From Mesobacterium_A sp034670065 (GTDB lineage Bacteria > Pseudomonadota > Alphaproteobacteria > Rhodobacterales > Rhodobacteraceae): a stretch of 64,000 bases of DNA. The notes beneath the pieces were generated by a model, which worked only from the letters and a program-made list of their open reading frames with translations, did no database searches and was not told the origin of the DNA. Each line of letters begins with the position of its first letter. Position 1 is the stretch's first letter. Positions 43,105 through 51,834 of the stretch are shown here, in pieces. The stretch is taken from contig JAXMOG010000001.1 in NCBI GenBank assembly GCA_034670065.1, positions 434,001 to 498,000 of the forward strand. Reading direction: 5' to 3'. The position numbers and the translations under genes were made by a program.

Positions 43105-44330
43105 TAGACCCGGCACAAATGCCGCAACCACAAGGCGGATGGTCACACGCCTTGGCGAGCCACAACAACGCGATTGTGCTGCCACGACCAGACGACGCCA
43201 CACTCAGCTTTCCCGGCGGTGTTCTGGCGAAAGACGGCGCGCCCGTTCACGAAGCGGCTGTTTGGCGAAATCACCGCCGGATCCTTCTGCCCGCAACACA
43301 ACGCCCCAACGCAACACGTCACCTGCCCGGCACATGGCTGTGGGGCGGGTTATTGTACGGGCATTTCGGTCATTTCTTATGTGAAAGCGCATCCCGTTTG
43401 TGGGCACTGGATCATCTGCGCGAACCGATAGAGGGAGTTGTTTTCATTGCCCGGTTTGACGCCAGCCAAGACGCTCCGTCTGCCTTTCACCACGAATACC
43501 TATCGCTGATGGGGTGCAACAAACCCCTGCACATCGTGCAGCTCGCCACCACTGTGGATCGGTTGATTGTTCCGGGTCAGGGCTTTGGACTGGGTGATAT
43601 GGCTGCAGGCACCCGAATGTTTCGCAACGCCATGCGCAATAGGTTCGCTGCAAATGTCACGCCGGAAGGCGGGAAAAAGCTGTATATCTCTCGCTCCGGA
43701 ATTGGGCCGCGACGCGGCGGTTTGCTGCTGGAAACGCGACTGGAACGTCATTTGTCGGCACAAGGATACGAAATCTTTCACCCCCAGAAACACAGCCTGA
43801 CACAGCAAATCGCCCGCTACAAAGCTGCTGACCAAATCTTGGCCGCCGAAGGGTCGGCCCTGCACTTGCTGGGAATGGTCGCGCGTTCGGATCAACAGAT
43901 CGGCATCGTTGTGCGCCGCAAATCCGGCGCAACGCGGTCGATCGTCCGGCATTTGCACAGTTTCGCTGGCCGCGCCCCTGTCGTGATCGAGGCGATACAC
44001 CAACACTGGATGCCCGCAGACGGCGGCCGCAAACATATGAGCGTGGCAGAGCTGGACTTCCCTGCCCTTCAGGCACAACTCCATCAAAATGGGTTTATCC
44101 ATGGCCGCGCGCAATGGCCCGCGGCATCACCAGATGAGGCACAGGCCGAAATTCGCAAAGCGCGTTTTCGACGGCGGCTGAACTACCAACCCGTTGCCAA
44201 ACAGGGAAAGGCCAAGCAGAGCGCACAGGCATCCGCAGACCCAGCCCTTATTCCAACGGCAACAAAACCGTCACTTCCGTGCCCACCCCCGGCGTGCTTT
44301 CAAAACGCAAGCGCCCGCGATGCCGGTTGA
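43101..44330 (+). CDS. Glycosyltransferase family 61 (DUF563)-like protein
   Basis: The 409-residue protein shows the DUF563 layout: GTWLWGGLLYGHFGHFLCESASRLWAL, then KKLYISRSGIGPRRGGLL, FHPQKHSLTQQIARYKAADQI and AAEGSALHL. These enzymes are likely glycosyltransferases of surface polysaccharide. It starts in an ATGA overlap with the FkbM gene. Its last 27 codons run into the 3' end of phoR on the other strand (83-base overlap) and encode a Pro/Ser-rich tail unlike the rest, so the C terminus is probably newly formed. Confidence 0.78.
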   Translation: MIDPAQMPQPQGGWSHALASHNNAIVLPRPDDATLSFPGGVLAKDGAPVHEAAVWRNHRRILLPATQRPNATRHLPGTWLWGGLLYGHFGHFLCESASRLWALDHLREPIEGVVFIARFDASQDAPSAFHHEYLSLMGCNKPLHIVQLATTVDRLIVPGQGFGLGDMAAGTRMFRNAMRNRFAANVTPEGGKKLYISRSGIGPRRGGLLLETRLERHLSAQGYEIFHPQKHSLTQQIARYKAADQILAAEGSALHLLGMVARSDQQIGIVVRRKSGATRSIVRHLHSFAGRAPVVIEAIHQHWMPADGGRKHMSVAELDFPALQAQLHQNGFIHGRAQWPAASPDEAQAEIRKARFRRRLNYQPVAKQGKAKQSAQASADPALIPTATKPSLPCPPPACFQNASARDAG

Positions 44331-45288
44331 CGATGTGCTTGACGATGGCCAACCCCAGACCGGTGCCGCCCTTCTCACGCGAGCGATGCGCATCAACCCG
44401 GTAAAACCGCTCCGTCAGCCGTGGCAAATGAACTGACGCAATCCCCGGCCCGGTATCGCGCACTGTGACACGCACACCATTCCCACGTAATCGGTTTTCA
44501 AATGCAGGCGCTGTCAAAGACACCGTCACATCCGCGCCAGCGCCGCCGTATTTCACCGCGTTCTCAATGAGGTTGGTAAAGACCTGACGCAATTGGTCTT
44601 CGTCACCAGATGCGATCACGGCAGCGTCGGGCAGGTTCAAACCGATCGATACATCAGCCGCTTGGGCCACCGGTGACAAACCATGGATCGTGCTTTGCAG
44701 GATCGCCCCCAAATCAATCTGATCGGTCGGGCGCATCCTTTCATCGGCCTCCACCCGGCTCAAAGACAGCAAATCCCCCACCAGCCGGTCCATCCGGCTT
44801 GCTTCGGCCGCCATGATCCCCAGGAAACGGTCCCGAGCGGCCTCATCATTCCTGGCAGGTCCGCGCAGAGTCTCGATAAACCCAATCACCGCTGTCAGCG
44901 GCGTTTTCAGCTCATGGCTGACATTGGCAACGAAGTCCCGGCGCATCTGCCCGGCTTGTTCCAGATGTGTGATGTCTTCAAAACAGACCAGAACCGCGCC
45001 CATGGATGGCGTCTGCACCGGGCGCACTGTCACACGAAAGGTCGTGTCTTGTTGCCCGTCGTTCGTCAGGTACTGGGTGGCATTGGGTGTGCCATCCCGC
45101 AGCGTTCCTTCGATCGCATCCAACAGGCTGGGTTGACGTAGCGCGATGATGAAATGACGCCCTGCCACTGCCTCGCCCAACAGGTCGCGGGCTGCAGAAT
45201 TCGCCGCTTCAATTTTCTCATCCCGCCGGATCAACACCGTGGGCATCGGGATGGCCTCAACAAAGGCATCAGCGCTGTCAGCGTTCAT
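44248..45288 (-). CDS. phoR: Phosphate regulon sensor histidine kinase PhoR
   Basis: The 346-residue kinase has an N-terminal PAS domain (about 1-110), the HisKA phospho-acceptor box FVANVSHELKTPL, and HATPase motifs N (NLIENAVKYG), G1 (DTGPGI) and G2 (GGTGLGLAIVKH). No membrane helix is visible, so it is a soluble PhoR. It should phosphorylate PhoB encoded downstream at 35.8 kb. Its start overlaps the stop of the PLP enzyme gene by four bases (ATGA). Confidence 0.88.
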   Translation of the reverse strand: MNADSADAFVEAIPMPTVLIRRDEKIEAANSAARDLLGEAVAGRHFIIALRQPSLLDAIEGTLRDGTPNATQYLTNDGQQDTTFRVTVRPVQTPSMGAVLVCFEDITHLEQAGQMRRDFVANVSHELKTPLTAVIGFIETLRGPARNDEAARDRFLGIMAAEASRMDRLVGDLLSLSRVEADERMRPTDQIDLGAILQSTIHGLSPVAQAADVSIGLNLPDAAVIASGDEDQLRQVFTNLIENAVKYGGAGADVTVSLTAPAFENRLRGNGVRVTVRDTGPGIASVHLPRLTERFYRVDAHRSREKGGTGLGLAIVKHIVNRHRGRLRFESTPGVGTEVTVLLPLE

Positions 45289-46466
45289 GATTGCCGCGCC
45301 GCCATCAATCCGGCTTCAAAGGTTTGGATCAACGCCCCAGGGTCTTCCAACCCGACCGACACCCTGAAAAACCCTTCGGACAGCCCCATTTCGGCACGCG
45401 CCTCCTGGCTCAGCGCCCTATGCGAACTGGAGGCCGGATGCGACAAGGTGGTGCCAACATCGCCAAGTGTCGGGGCAAAGGCGACGCCCTGAGCAGCTTG
45501 GGTAAAGGCATTGGCCGCCGCCCGGCCGCCCTGCACTTCAAAACTCACCATATTGCCCGATTGCGCCCCCAGTAGCGTTTGCGCACGCGCCCGATCAGGG
45601 TGGTCATCCCGGCCGGGATAAAGCACCTGTATCACACCCTCTTGCCCCGCCAACCAGTCTGCCAAGCGCGCAGCAGTCTGTTGCGCCCGGTCAAACCGCA
45701 GCTCAAACGTGGTCAACCCCCGCTCGGCCAGCCAACAGTCAAACGGGCTCGGCGTCATACCAGTGGTTACGGCAAAGATGCGCATCTTCTCCAGCAAAGC
45801 CGGATCCTGCGCACCAACCCAACCAAGGGTCACATCCGCGTGGCCCGCCAACAACTTGGTGACAGAATGCAGTACAATATCAGCCCCATGCTCAAATGGG
45901 CGCAGCCCTCGCGGCGTGGTAAAGGTGTTATCCACCACCAGCAAAATCCTACGCTCACGGCATAGCGCGGCAATCCCCTTCAGGTCTGCCAATCGCAATC
46001 CGGGGTTCGACACCACCTCGATCAAGACCATACGTGTGTTGTCGCGCAACGCCGCAGCAACCGCCGCTGCTTCCCCGGCATCCACCAAATCCGTGGCGAT
46101 ACCCAAGCGCGGCAAATCTTCTGTCATCATGCGCAATGACCGGCCGTATAATAAATCTCCGCCAATCACATGATCCCCTGCGCGTAACAGACCCAGCAAA
46201 ACTGCAGCAACCGCCGCCATGCCAGACCCCAGCAACAGCCCCTCTGTCCCGCCTTCCAAATGCGCCACCCGACGGGCCAGAATATCAGCATTGGGATGAC
46301 CTTCACGCGCATAGCTATAACCCTGCAAACGTCCCTCATACTGATCATCCAGCTGATCAGGCGTGTCCGACGCGTACACCACCGATGGCATCAACGGGGT
46401 CACAACCGGGCCAGCCGCAGAGCTGGGCCAAGGTATGGGTCGCATCAAAGTGGGTCTGGGTTTCAT
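45285..46466 (-). CDS. Cys/Met-metabolism PLP-dependent enzyme (MetZ/MetC-type)
   Basis: This 393-residue enzyme of the cystathionine gamma-synthase family carries the PLP lysine in HSVTKLLAGHADV and the YAREGHPNADILARRVAHLEGG region (residues 51-72) typical of the family. It could be O-succinylhomoserine sulfhydrylase, cystathionine gamma-synthase or a lyase; sequence reading alone cannot decide. Conserved Y-x-R at 52-54 favours a trans-sulfuration type. It is unusually coupled by ATGA to phoR downstream. Confidence 0.85.
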   Translation of the reverse strand: MKPRPTLMRPIPWPSSAAGPVVTPLMPSVVYASDTPDQLDDQYEGRLQGYSYAREGHPNADILARRVAHLEGGTEGLLLGSGMAAVAAVLLGLLRAGDHVIGGDLLYGRSLRMMTEDLPRLGIATDLVDAGEAAAVAAALRDNTRMVLIEVVSNPGLRLADLKGIAALCRERRILLVVDNTFTTPRGLRPFEHGADIVLHSVTKLLAGHADVTLGWVGAQDPALLEKMRIFAVTTGMTPSPFDCWLAERGLTTFELRFDRAQQTAARLADWLAGQEGVIQVLYPGRDDHPDRARAQTLLGAQSGNMVSFEVQGGRAAANAFTQAAQGVAFAPTLGDVGTTLSHPASSSHRALSQEARAEMGLSEGFFRVSVGLEDPGALIQTFEAGLMAARQS

Positions 46467-46474
46467 GGCCTATC

Positions 46475-46549
46475 TCACAAATTCAGAGTCCTGCACCACA
46501 GGTGCCACAGCCCGCAAAGCACGACAATGGCCCAAAATCCCCGGTTCAT
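46475..46549 (-). CDS. Possible 24-residue membrane peptide upstream of the PLP enzyme gene
   Basis: An ATG just after the two-hairpin repeat, with AGAAGAG upstream, opens a 24-codon frame that is highly hydrophobic (begins MNRGFWAIVVLCGLWHLW) and ends 8 bases before the PLP enzyme start. It could be a small membrane protein or a leader peptide affecting translation of the next gene. Only placement and composition support it. Confidence 0.3.
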   Translation of the reverse strand: MNRGFWAIVVLCGLWHLWCRTLNL

Positions 46550-46557
46550 CTCTTCTG

Positions 46558-46612
46558 TTCAAAAATACCTCGGGGGAGACGGGCCATTTGGCCCGGCGGG
46601 GGCAGCGCCCCC
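46558..46612. repeat. Two-hairpin intergenic repeat, copy 2
   Basis: The plus strand reads TTCAAAAATACC, a GGGGGAG block, stem CGGGCC-ATTT-GGCCCG (46580-46595) and stem GGGGGC-AGC-GCCCCC (46598-46612). Compared with copy 1 (5933-5983), the flanks and second stem are identical while the first stem has a different sequence yet still pairs. On the minus strand it lies downstream of mltG and just before the small frame and PLP enzyme gene. Several further stems follow to 46736 (for example CGTTTAG / CTAAACG at 46714-46736). Confidence 0.7.
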
Positions 46613-46747
46613 GAAAACCGCCCGATGGCCGCCGCAGGCGGTCAATGGGCAGATACTGCGCGCGGGGCGCAGCCCCGAGCCCTGCATATCAGGTCGGCAC
46701 TCCCGAAGATCACCGTTTAGAAAACTCGGCTAAACGCATTCACAGGC

Positions 46748-47902
46748 TTATTGATTGGCGCGATCAGCTTCGATCTGACGCCACCGGCGCACATTGGCGT
46801 TGTGTTCAGCCAGTGTTTCAGCAAATGCGTGACCGCCCGTGCCATCCGCCACAAAGAAGATAAACGGAGTCTCATCCGGGTTCAGCGCCGCCTCGATACT
46901 GGCACGGCCCGGATTGGCGATGGGCGTCGGCGGCAAACCCGAAATCACATACGTATTATAAGGGGTTTCGCGGCGCAGTTCGCTTTGACGCAACCCACGG
47001 CCCAGAACACCTTGACCATTGGTGATACCATAAATCACGGTCGGGTCGGTTTGCAGGCGCATGCCCTGATCCAAACGGTTCACAAACACGCTGGCCACTT
47101 GCCGCCGTTCCTCGGGAACGCCGGTTTCCTTTTCCACGATTGACGCCAGAATCAGCGCCTCATCCGGGCTGTTCAGCGGCAAGCCCGGTGCGCGGTTCTC
47201 CCAGGCTTCCATCAGGATATTCGTCTGAGCCGCCTGCATGCGCGCAATCACATCAGATCGCTTGTCGGAGGTTGAAATCTCATAGCTGTCGGGCGCCAAT
47301 GAGCCTTCGGCCGGCAAGTCGATCACATCGCCACTCAACACGTCGATTTGTTTGAGCTCTTCAACCACCTGCCAACTGGTCACCCCTTCGGCCAATGCGA
47401 TTCGATAGCGGGAATCACCCTGCGCCACGACGTTTGAGTAGATTTCTGGTACGGCATCTTCGCCGGGCGAAAACGCCACCACTTCTTCAAAGTCACCCGT
47501 CGCCGGATTGACTTGACGCACCTGCACCGTGGCCCGTGTAATACCAATCCGGTAAACCACTTCTGTGCCACAGCTGCTGGCGCCGCCACGGGTAACAATA
47601 TCCAGAATTTCTGCCATCGAAGCCCCTTCGGGCACCAAATAGCTGCCAGCCTTCAACTGGCTGTTCTTATCCGCGTAATCGGCGGCGATGCGAAAGATTG
47701 CCCCGCTGCTGACCGCACCATCGTTTTCCAGCGATCTTGAGACGGCCCGCATATTGGTTCCGCGATCCACCTTCAGGCACATCGGCTGCGCCAAAGGGCC
47801 AGTCGCGCTATATTGCGATTGGCCCCACAGCAAAACGCCGCCCAACAGAAACACCGCGACCAGCAGAAACGTCATCGCATTCGAAGCGATGCTACGCCAC
47901 AT
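46748..47902 (-). CDS. mltG: Endolytic murein transglycosylase MltG
   Basis: The 384-residue protein has one N-terminal membrane helix (NAMTFLLVAVFLLGGVLL) and a YceG domain with the catalytic glutamate in LASIVEKETGVPEE and the following VASVFVNRLDQGMRLQTDPTVIYG region. It cleaves nascent glycan strands in the periplasm and may terminate peptidoglycan polymerisation. It starts one base after the fabF stop, so it is in the fatty acid operon. Confidence 0.93.
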   Translation of the reverse strand: MWRSIASNAMTFLLVAVFLLGGVLLWGQSQYSATGPLAQPMCLKVDRGTNMRAVSRSLENDGAVSSGAIFRIAADYADKNSQLKAGSYLVPEGASMAEILDIVTRGGASSCGTEVVYRIGITRATVQVRQVNPATGDFEEVVAFSPGEDAVPEIYSNVVAQGDSRYRIALAEGVTSWQVVEELKQIDVLSGDVIDLPAEGSLAPDSYEISTSDKRSDVIARMQAAQTNILMEAWENRAPGLPLNSPDEALILASIVEKETGVPEERRQVASVFVNRLDQGMRLQTDPTVIYGITNGQGVLGRGLRQSELRRETPYNTYVISGLPPTPIANPGRASIEAALNPDETPFIFFVADGTGGHAFAETLAEHNANVRRWRQIEADRANQ

Positions 47903-47903
47903 G

Positions 47904-49163
47904 TCAGTCGACCTTTCCGAAGATCACGCTGGCATTGGTGCCACCAAACCCAAAGGAGTTGGACAGCGCATACTTGATCTCGCGCTCTTGTTTCGCGTTG
48001 GGCGCAAGGAACAGTTTGCTTTCAATCGCCGGGTCATCAAGGTTGATGGTCGGTGGGGCAACCTGATCGCGTATCGCAAGGATCGAGAAGATCGCTTCGA
48101 TCGCGCCTGCAGCCCCCAACAAGTGGCCCGTGGCAGATTTGGTCGAAGACATGGTGGCCGTTGAGGCCGCATCGCCCAGCATCCGCTCAACCGCGCCCAG
48201 TTCGATGACATCTGCCATGGTCGATGTGCCATGGGCGTTGATGTAGTCGATATCCGATGGGTCCAGCTCTGCGCGGGCCAGAGCCGCGCGCATGGACCGT
48301 TCGCCACCTTCGCCATCAGAGGACGGCGCGGTGATGTGATAGGCATCACCCGACAGACCATAACCGCAGACTTCAGCGTAAATTTTTGCACCACGTGCTT
48401 TGGCGTGCTCGTATTCTTCCAGCACAACAACGCCAGCGCCTTCACCCATTACAAACCCATCACGGTCTGCATCATACGGGCGCGAGGCTTTTTCGGGCTC
48501 GTCACCACGTTTGGTAGACAAGGCCTTGCAAGCATTGAACCCGGCGATCCCGATTTCCGAAATCGCGGCTTCAGCGCCACCGGCAACCATCACATCAGCA
48601 TCGCCCAGCATCACTAGACGGGCCGCATCACCAATGGCGTGTGCGCCGGTGGAACATGCGGTGACAACTGCGTGGTTGGGCCCTTTGAACCCAAACCGGA
48701 TCGACACCTGACCAGAGATCAGGTTGATCAGCGAGCCCGGAATAAAGAAAGGAGAGACACGGCGCGGGCCTTTTTCTTTGATCAGAATGGCCGTTTCCGC
48801 GATGGAGTTCAGACCACCAATGCCCGAACCGATCATCACACCGGTGCGTATACGGTCTTCTTCGTCTTCTGGCATCCAATCCGCATCGCGCACGGCCTGA
48901 ACCGCAGCAGCAACACCGAACAGAATGAATTCGTCCACCTTGCGGCGTTCTTTCTTATCCATCCAGTCGTCCGGATTGAACGTGCCATCCGATCCATCGC
49001 CATAAGGCACTTCGCAGGCGTAAGTCGTGGCCAGATGGCTGGCATCAAACTTCTGAATAGTTCCTGCACCTGACTGCCCGTCCAGCAGGCGGCGCCAAGT
49101 TTCTTCAACACCGCATGCTAGCGGAGTCACCAATCCAAGACCTGTAACGACGACACGACGCAT
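47904..49163 (-). CDS. fabF: 3-oxoacyl-ACP synthase II (FabF)
   Basis: FabF elongates acyl-ACP chains by condensation with malonyl-ACP. The active-site cysteine is in VTACSTGAHAIG, and the two catalytic histidines are in INAHGTSTM and KSATGHLLGAAG. At 419 residues it is normal. It follows acpP by about 215 bases that contain a terminator-like hairpin, and it precedes mltG directly. Confidence 0.97.
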   Translation of the reverse strand: MRRVVVTGLGLVTPLACGVEETWRRLLDGQSGAGTIQKFDASHLATTYACEVPYGDGSDGTFNPDDWMDKKERRKVDEFILFGVAAAVQAVRDADWMPEDEEDRIRTGVMIGSGIGGLNSIAETAILIKEKGPRRVSPFFIPGSLINLISGQVSIRFGFKGPNHAVVTACSTGAHAIGDAARLVMLGDADVMVAGGAEAAISEIGIAGFNACKALSTKRGDEPEKASRPYDADRDGFVMGEGAGVVVLEEYEHAKARGAKIYAEVCGYGLSGDAYHITAPSSDGEGGERSMRAALARAELDPSDIDYINAHGTSTMADVIELGAVERMLGDAASTATMSSTKSATGHLLGAAGAIEAIFSILAIRDQVAPPTINLDDPAIESKLFLAPNAKQEREIKYALSNSFGFGGTNASVIFGKVD

Positions 49164-49326
49164 GATCTGCCCTTCCCTCGTACTTGCGTGAGTTTGCTCT
49201 TACCGCGCCTGCCCGGTTGGGGGCAAGACCGCACCAACACTTGTGGCGGGAAGCCACCGGTACACCAGCCACGTATCCGGCGTATTTCGCCCCAATATGC
49301 GACTGTTCACATAAAGACGCTGCAAA

Positions 49327-49355
49327 GCAAAACGGCGCCCAATACAGGCGCCGTT
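49327..49355 (-). terminator. Hairpin after acpP (terminator or attenuator before fabF)
   Basis: A perfect nine-base stem AACGGCGCC / GGCGCCGTT with a seven-base loop is followed on the minus strand by a short TTTTG. It lies 24 bases past the acpP stop and likely gives an abundant separate acpP mRNA with partial readthrough to fabF. Confidence 0.6.
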
Positions 49356-49378
49356 CCAAAAATTCTTGAACGCGTGAC

Positions 49379-49612
49379 TTACGCGGCTTCCGTGATGAAC
49401 TTGACAGCGTCACCGAAGGTTTGGATGGTTTCTGCAGCGTCGTCCGGAATCTCGATGCCGAACTCTTCTTCGAAGGCCATAACCAATTCGACGGTGTCCA
49501 GGCTGTCTGCGCCCAGGTCGTCAATAAAAGAGGCGTTCTCAGCCACTTTGTCTTCTTCAACACCCAGGTGCTCAACTACGATTTTCTTTACGCGGTCTGC
49601 GACGTCGCTCAT
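49379..49612 (-). CDS. acpP: Acyl carrier protein (AcpP)
   Basis: The 77-residue acidic protein carries the phosphopantetheine site in GADSLDTVELVMAFEEEF. It shuttles growing acyl chains between the Fab enzymes encoded on both sides. The ATG is preceded by GAGGAA. The leader (49613 to about 49736) contains a series of short perfect hairpins. Confidence 0.97.
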   Translation of the reverse strand: MSDVADRVKKIVVEHLGVEEDKVAENASFIDDLGADSLDTVELVMAFEEEFGIEIPDDAAETIQTFGDAVKFITEAA

Positions 49613-49736
49613 TTCAATTCCTCACAGTCTTCGGCCTTTCGGCCCTAGTTGCCCTTGCCCCGATAAGGGCGTGTAGTGCCCTAAAAGGCATTTATTTGCC
49701 CGCTCAGCGGGTCGAGTCAAAGCGCGTCGTAAAACG
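49613..49736 (-). promoter_or_regulatory. Hairpin-rich 5' leader of acpP
   Basis: In order toward acpP on the minus strand there are stems GCGT/ACGC (49723-49736), CCCGC-TGA-GCGGG (49699-49711), TGCC/GGCA (49677-49690), GCCCTT/AAGGGC (49651-49670) and GGCC-GAAA-GGCC (49633-49644), the last a GNRA tetraloop close to the Shine-Dalgarno. The rest of the 416-base gap to fabG (49737-50028) shows no gene, only the hairpin at 49991-50019. Confidence 0.45.
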
Positions 49737-49990
49737 CCCCTCGGCCAAAATCTGCGCCGCCTATATCACGTCTTGCGGGGATGGCAAACGCTTTCGGACC
49801 GCACGCTGTGCTTTGCGCGGACGCAAGCTATTGTTCGGTTTCCCCAATTTAACGGCACGATCACACAAGCCCGTACCAACCGTTTGATCCTATTCCAGTA
49901 TCAGGCGCAATCACACATCTTTCTCACAATGGCGCCTTTGAATACATGTAGACAGTTTTGTTTTGTATTAAAGGCCCGCGTCGCATCCTT

Positions 49991-50019
49991 GGCCGCCCCA
50001 CCAAACCGGTTTGGCGGCC
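49991..50019 (-). terminator. Probable fabG terminator
   Basis: A GGCCGCC / GGCGGCC stem encloses a palindromic CCAAACCGGTTTGG. It lies 10 bases past the fabG stop on the minus strand but has no good T-run, so the call is tentative. Confidence 0.4.
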
Positions 50020-50028
50020 TTGGTTTGC

Positions 50029-50766
50029 TTAAAGCATTGCCATGCCACCATTGATATGCAGCGTTGAACCAGTGACGTAAGCCGCCTCTGGGCTGGCCAG
50101 ATAGAGAACCGCCGCTGCGATTTCTTCGGGCGTGCCCATGCGGCCCGCAGGAATGTTCCCAAGCAAAGAGGCTTTTTGGGTGTCGTTCAAATCGTCGGTC
50201 ATGGCTGTCTGGATAAAGCCCGGCGCAACAGAATTGACAGTCACACCACGGCTGGCCACTTCGGCGGCCAAGGCCTTGGACATCCCAATCACGCCAGCCT
50301 TTGAGGCAGCATAGTTGCCCTGCCCCGGATTGCCTGTGGCACCGACGATCGAAGAAATGTTAACGATTCGACCCCACCGTGCCTTCATCATCCCGCGCAG
50401 CGACGCGCGGCAAAGCCGGAACGTGGCTGTCAGGTTAACGTCAATCACAGACTGCCACTCATCATCAGACATCCGCATGAACAGGTTGTCGCGGGTGATC
50501 CCCGCATTGTTCACCAGAATATCCAATGCGCCCATTTCTTTGGCCGCCAATTTGGGCAATGCATCAACCGCTGCACCATCAGACAAGTTGCACGGAAAAA
50601 CAAACGCGCGTTCGCCCAGTTCTTCTGCCAGCTCTTGCAGTGGTGTTTCACGCGTGCCGGACAAACCCACTGTCGCGCCAGCGGCGTGCAAAACCCGAGC
50701 GATCTCGCCACCAATACCACCGGATGCACCGGTCACCAGCGCGTGTTTCCCTGTCAAATCGAACAT
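50029..50766 (-). CDS. fabG: 3-oxoacyl-ACP reductase (FabG)
   Basis: The 245-residue SDR reduces 3-oxoacyl-ACP with NADPH. The cofactor motif is TGASGGIGGEIA, the NNAG motif is present (VNNAGITRD), and the active-site Tyr-Lys pair is in NYAASKAGV with the serine in NISSIVG. It lies between fabD and acpP, as in most proteobacteria. Confidence 0.96.
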   Translation of the reverse strand: MFDLTGKHALVTGASGGIGGEIARVLHAAGATVGLSGTRETPLQELAEELGERAFVFPCNLSDGAAVDALPKLAAKEMGALDILVNNAGITRDNLFMRMSDDEWQSVIDVNLTATFRLCRASLRGMMKARWGRIVNISSIVGATGNPGQGNYAASKAGVIGMSKALAAEVASRGVTVNSVAPGFIQTAMTDDLNDTQKASLLGNIPAGRMGTPEEIAAAVLYLASPEAAYVTGSTLHINGGMAML

Positions 50767-50848
50767 GTCTGCTCCTCCATCGCCATTGCGCTTTGCTGCA
50801 AGGCTTTTCTTTTAATATTGCATCCTAGCAATGTATCGTCGGCGAACT

Positions 50849-51793
50849 TCAAGCGCCAGATAAACTCTCAGCCGCGGCCTGCACGTCGGCAGAGGTGCCA
50901 ATTGCGCGCGTTGTGGCGCTACGATCAATCCGGCGCACCATGCCGATCAACGCTTTGCCGGCACCCAGTTCCCAGAATTCAGAAACACCCTGCCCCAACA
51001 TGAATTGCACCGACTCGCGCCAGCGCACTGCACCGGTCACCTGATCAACCAGCAAGGATTGGATCGTTGCCGGATCACTGACAGCATCCGCAATCACATT
51101 GGCCACCACTGGCACATTGGGTGCCGCGATATTCACAGTGTTCAAAGCCTCAGCCATCTTTTCTGCGGCCGGGGCCATCAAAGCGCAGTGGAATGGAGCG
51201 CTGACAGGCAGCAAAACCGCCCGTTTGGCGCCCGCCTCCTTGGCCAGCACCAAGGCACGTTCGACTGCAGCCTTGTGACCAGAGACAACAACCTGCCCTG
51301 GATCATTGTCATTGGCAGCGGAACAGACATCACCCTGTGCGGCATCGTCTGCCACTTTGCGAACGGCTTCCAGATCAAGGCCCAACAACGCGGCCATTGC
51401 CCCTTCGCCCACTGGCACCGCGTCTTGCATCGCCGTGCCACGGATGCGCAGCAGGCGCGCGGCATCACCAATGGTCAACGCGCCAGCGGCGGTCAGCGCG
51501 GAATATTCGCCCAGTGAGTGCCCAGCAACATAGCTGGCGGCTGTCATTGTAACACCTTCGGTTTCCAACGCGCGCACAACGGCCAGCGACGTGGCCATCA
51601 GTGCCGGTTGTGCATTGGCCGTCAATGTCAGGGTTTCAATCTCTCCATTCCAGATGAGATCAGACAGGTTTTCACCCAACGCATCATCGACTTCCTGAAA
51701 CACTTCTTTGGCCACCGGATAGGCCTCGGCCAGGTCTTTGCCCATGCCGATTGTTTGGGCGCCTTGCCCCGGAAATAGAAACGCGCGGGTCAT
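50849..51793 (-). CDS. fabD: Malonyl-CoA:ACP transacylase (FabD)
   Basis: FabD loads malonyl groups onto ACP. The nucleophile serine is in VAGHSLGEYSAL, the active-site arginine in LLRIRGTAMQ, and the histidine in VSAPFHCALM. I start at the ATG at 51793 (MTRAFLFPGQGAQ), preceded by GAGGAGCAG, giving 314 residues; the frame stays open far upstream but that part is not coding. It heads the minus-strand fab cluster. Confidence 0.96.
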   Translation of the reverse strand: MTRAFLFPGQGAQTIGMGKDLAEAYPVAKEVFQEVDDALGENLSDLIWNGEIETLTLTANAQPALMATSLAVVRALETEGVTMTAASYVAGHSLGEYSALTAAGALTIGDAARLLRIRGTAMQDAVPVGEGAMAALLGLDLEAVRKVADDAAQGDVCSAANDNDPGQVVVSGHKAAVERALVLAKEAGAKRAVLLPVSAPFHCALMAPAAEKMAEALNTVNIAAPNVPVVANVIADAVSDPATIQSLLVDQVTGAVRWRESVQFMLGQGVSEFWELGAGKALIGMVRRIDRSATTRAIGTSADVQAAAESLSGA

Positions 51794-51834
51794 TATCTGC
51801 TCCTCAGGTAGAAAATCATTTGGGCTCACATATC

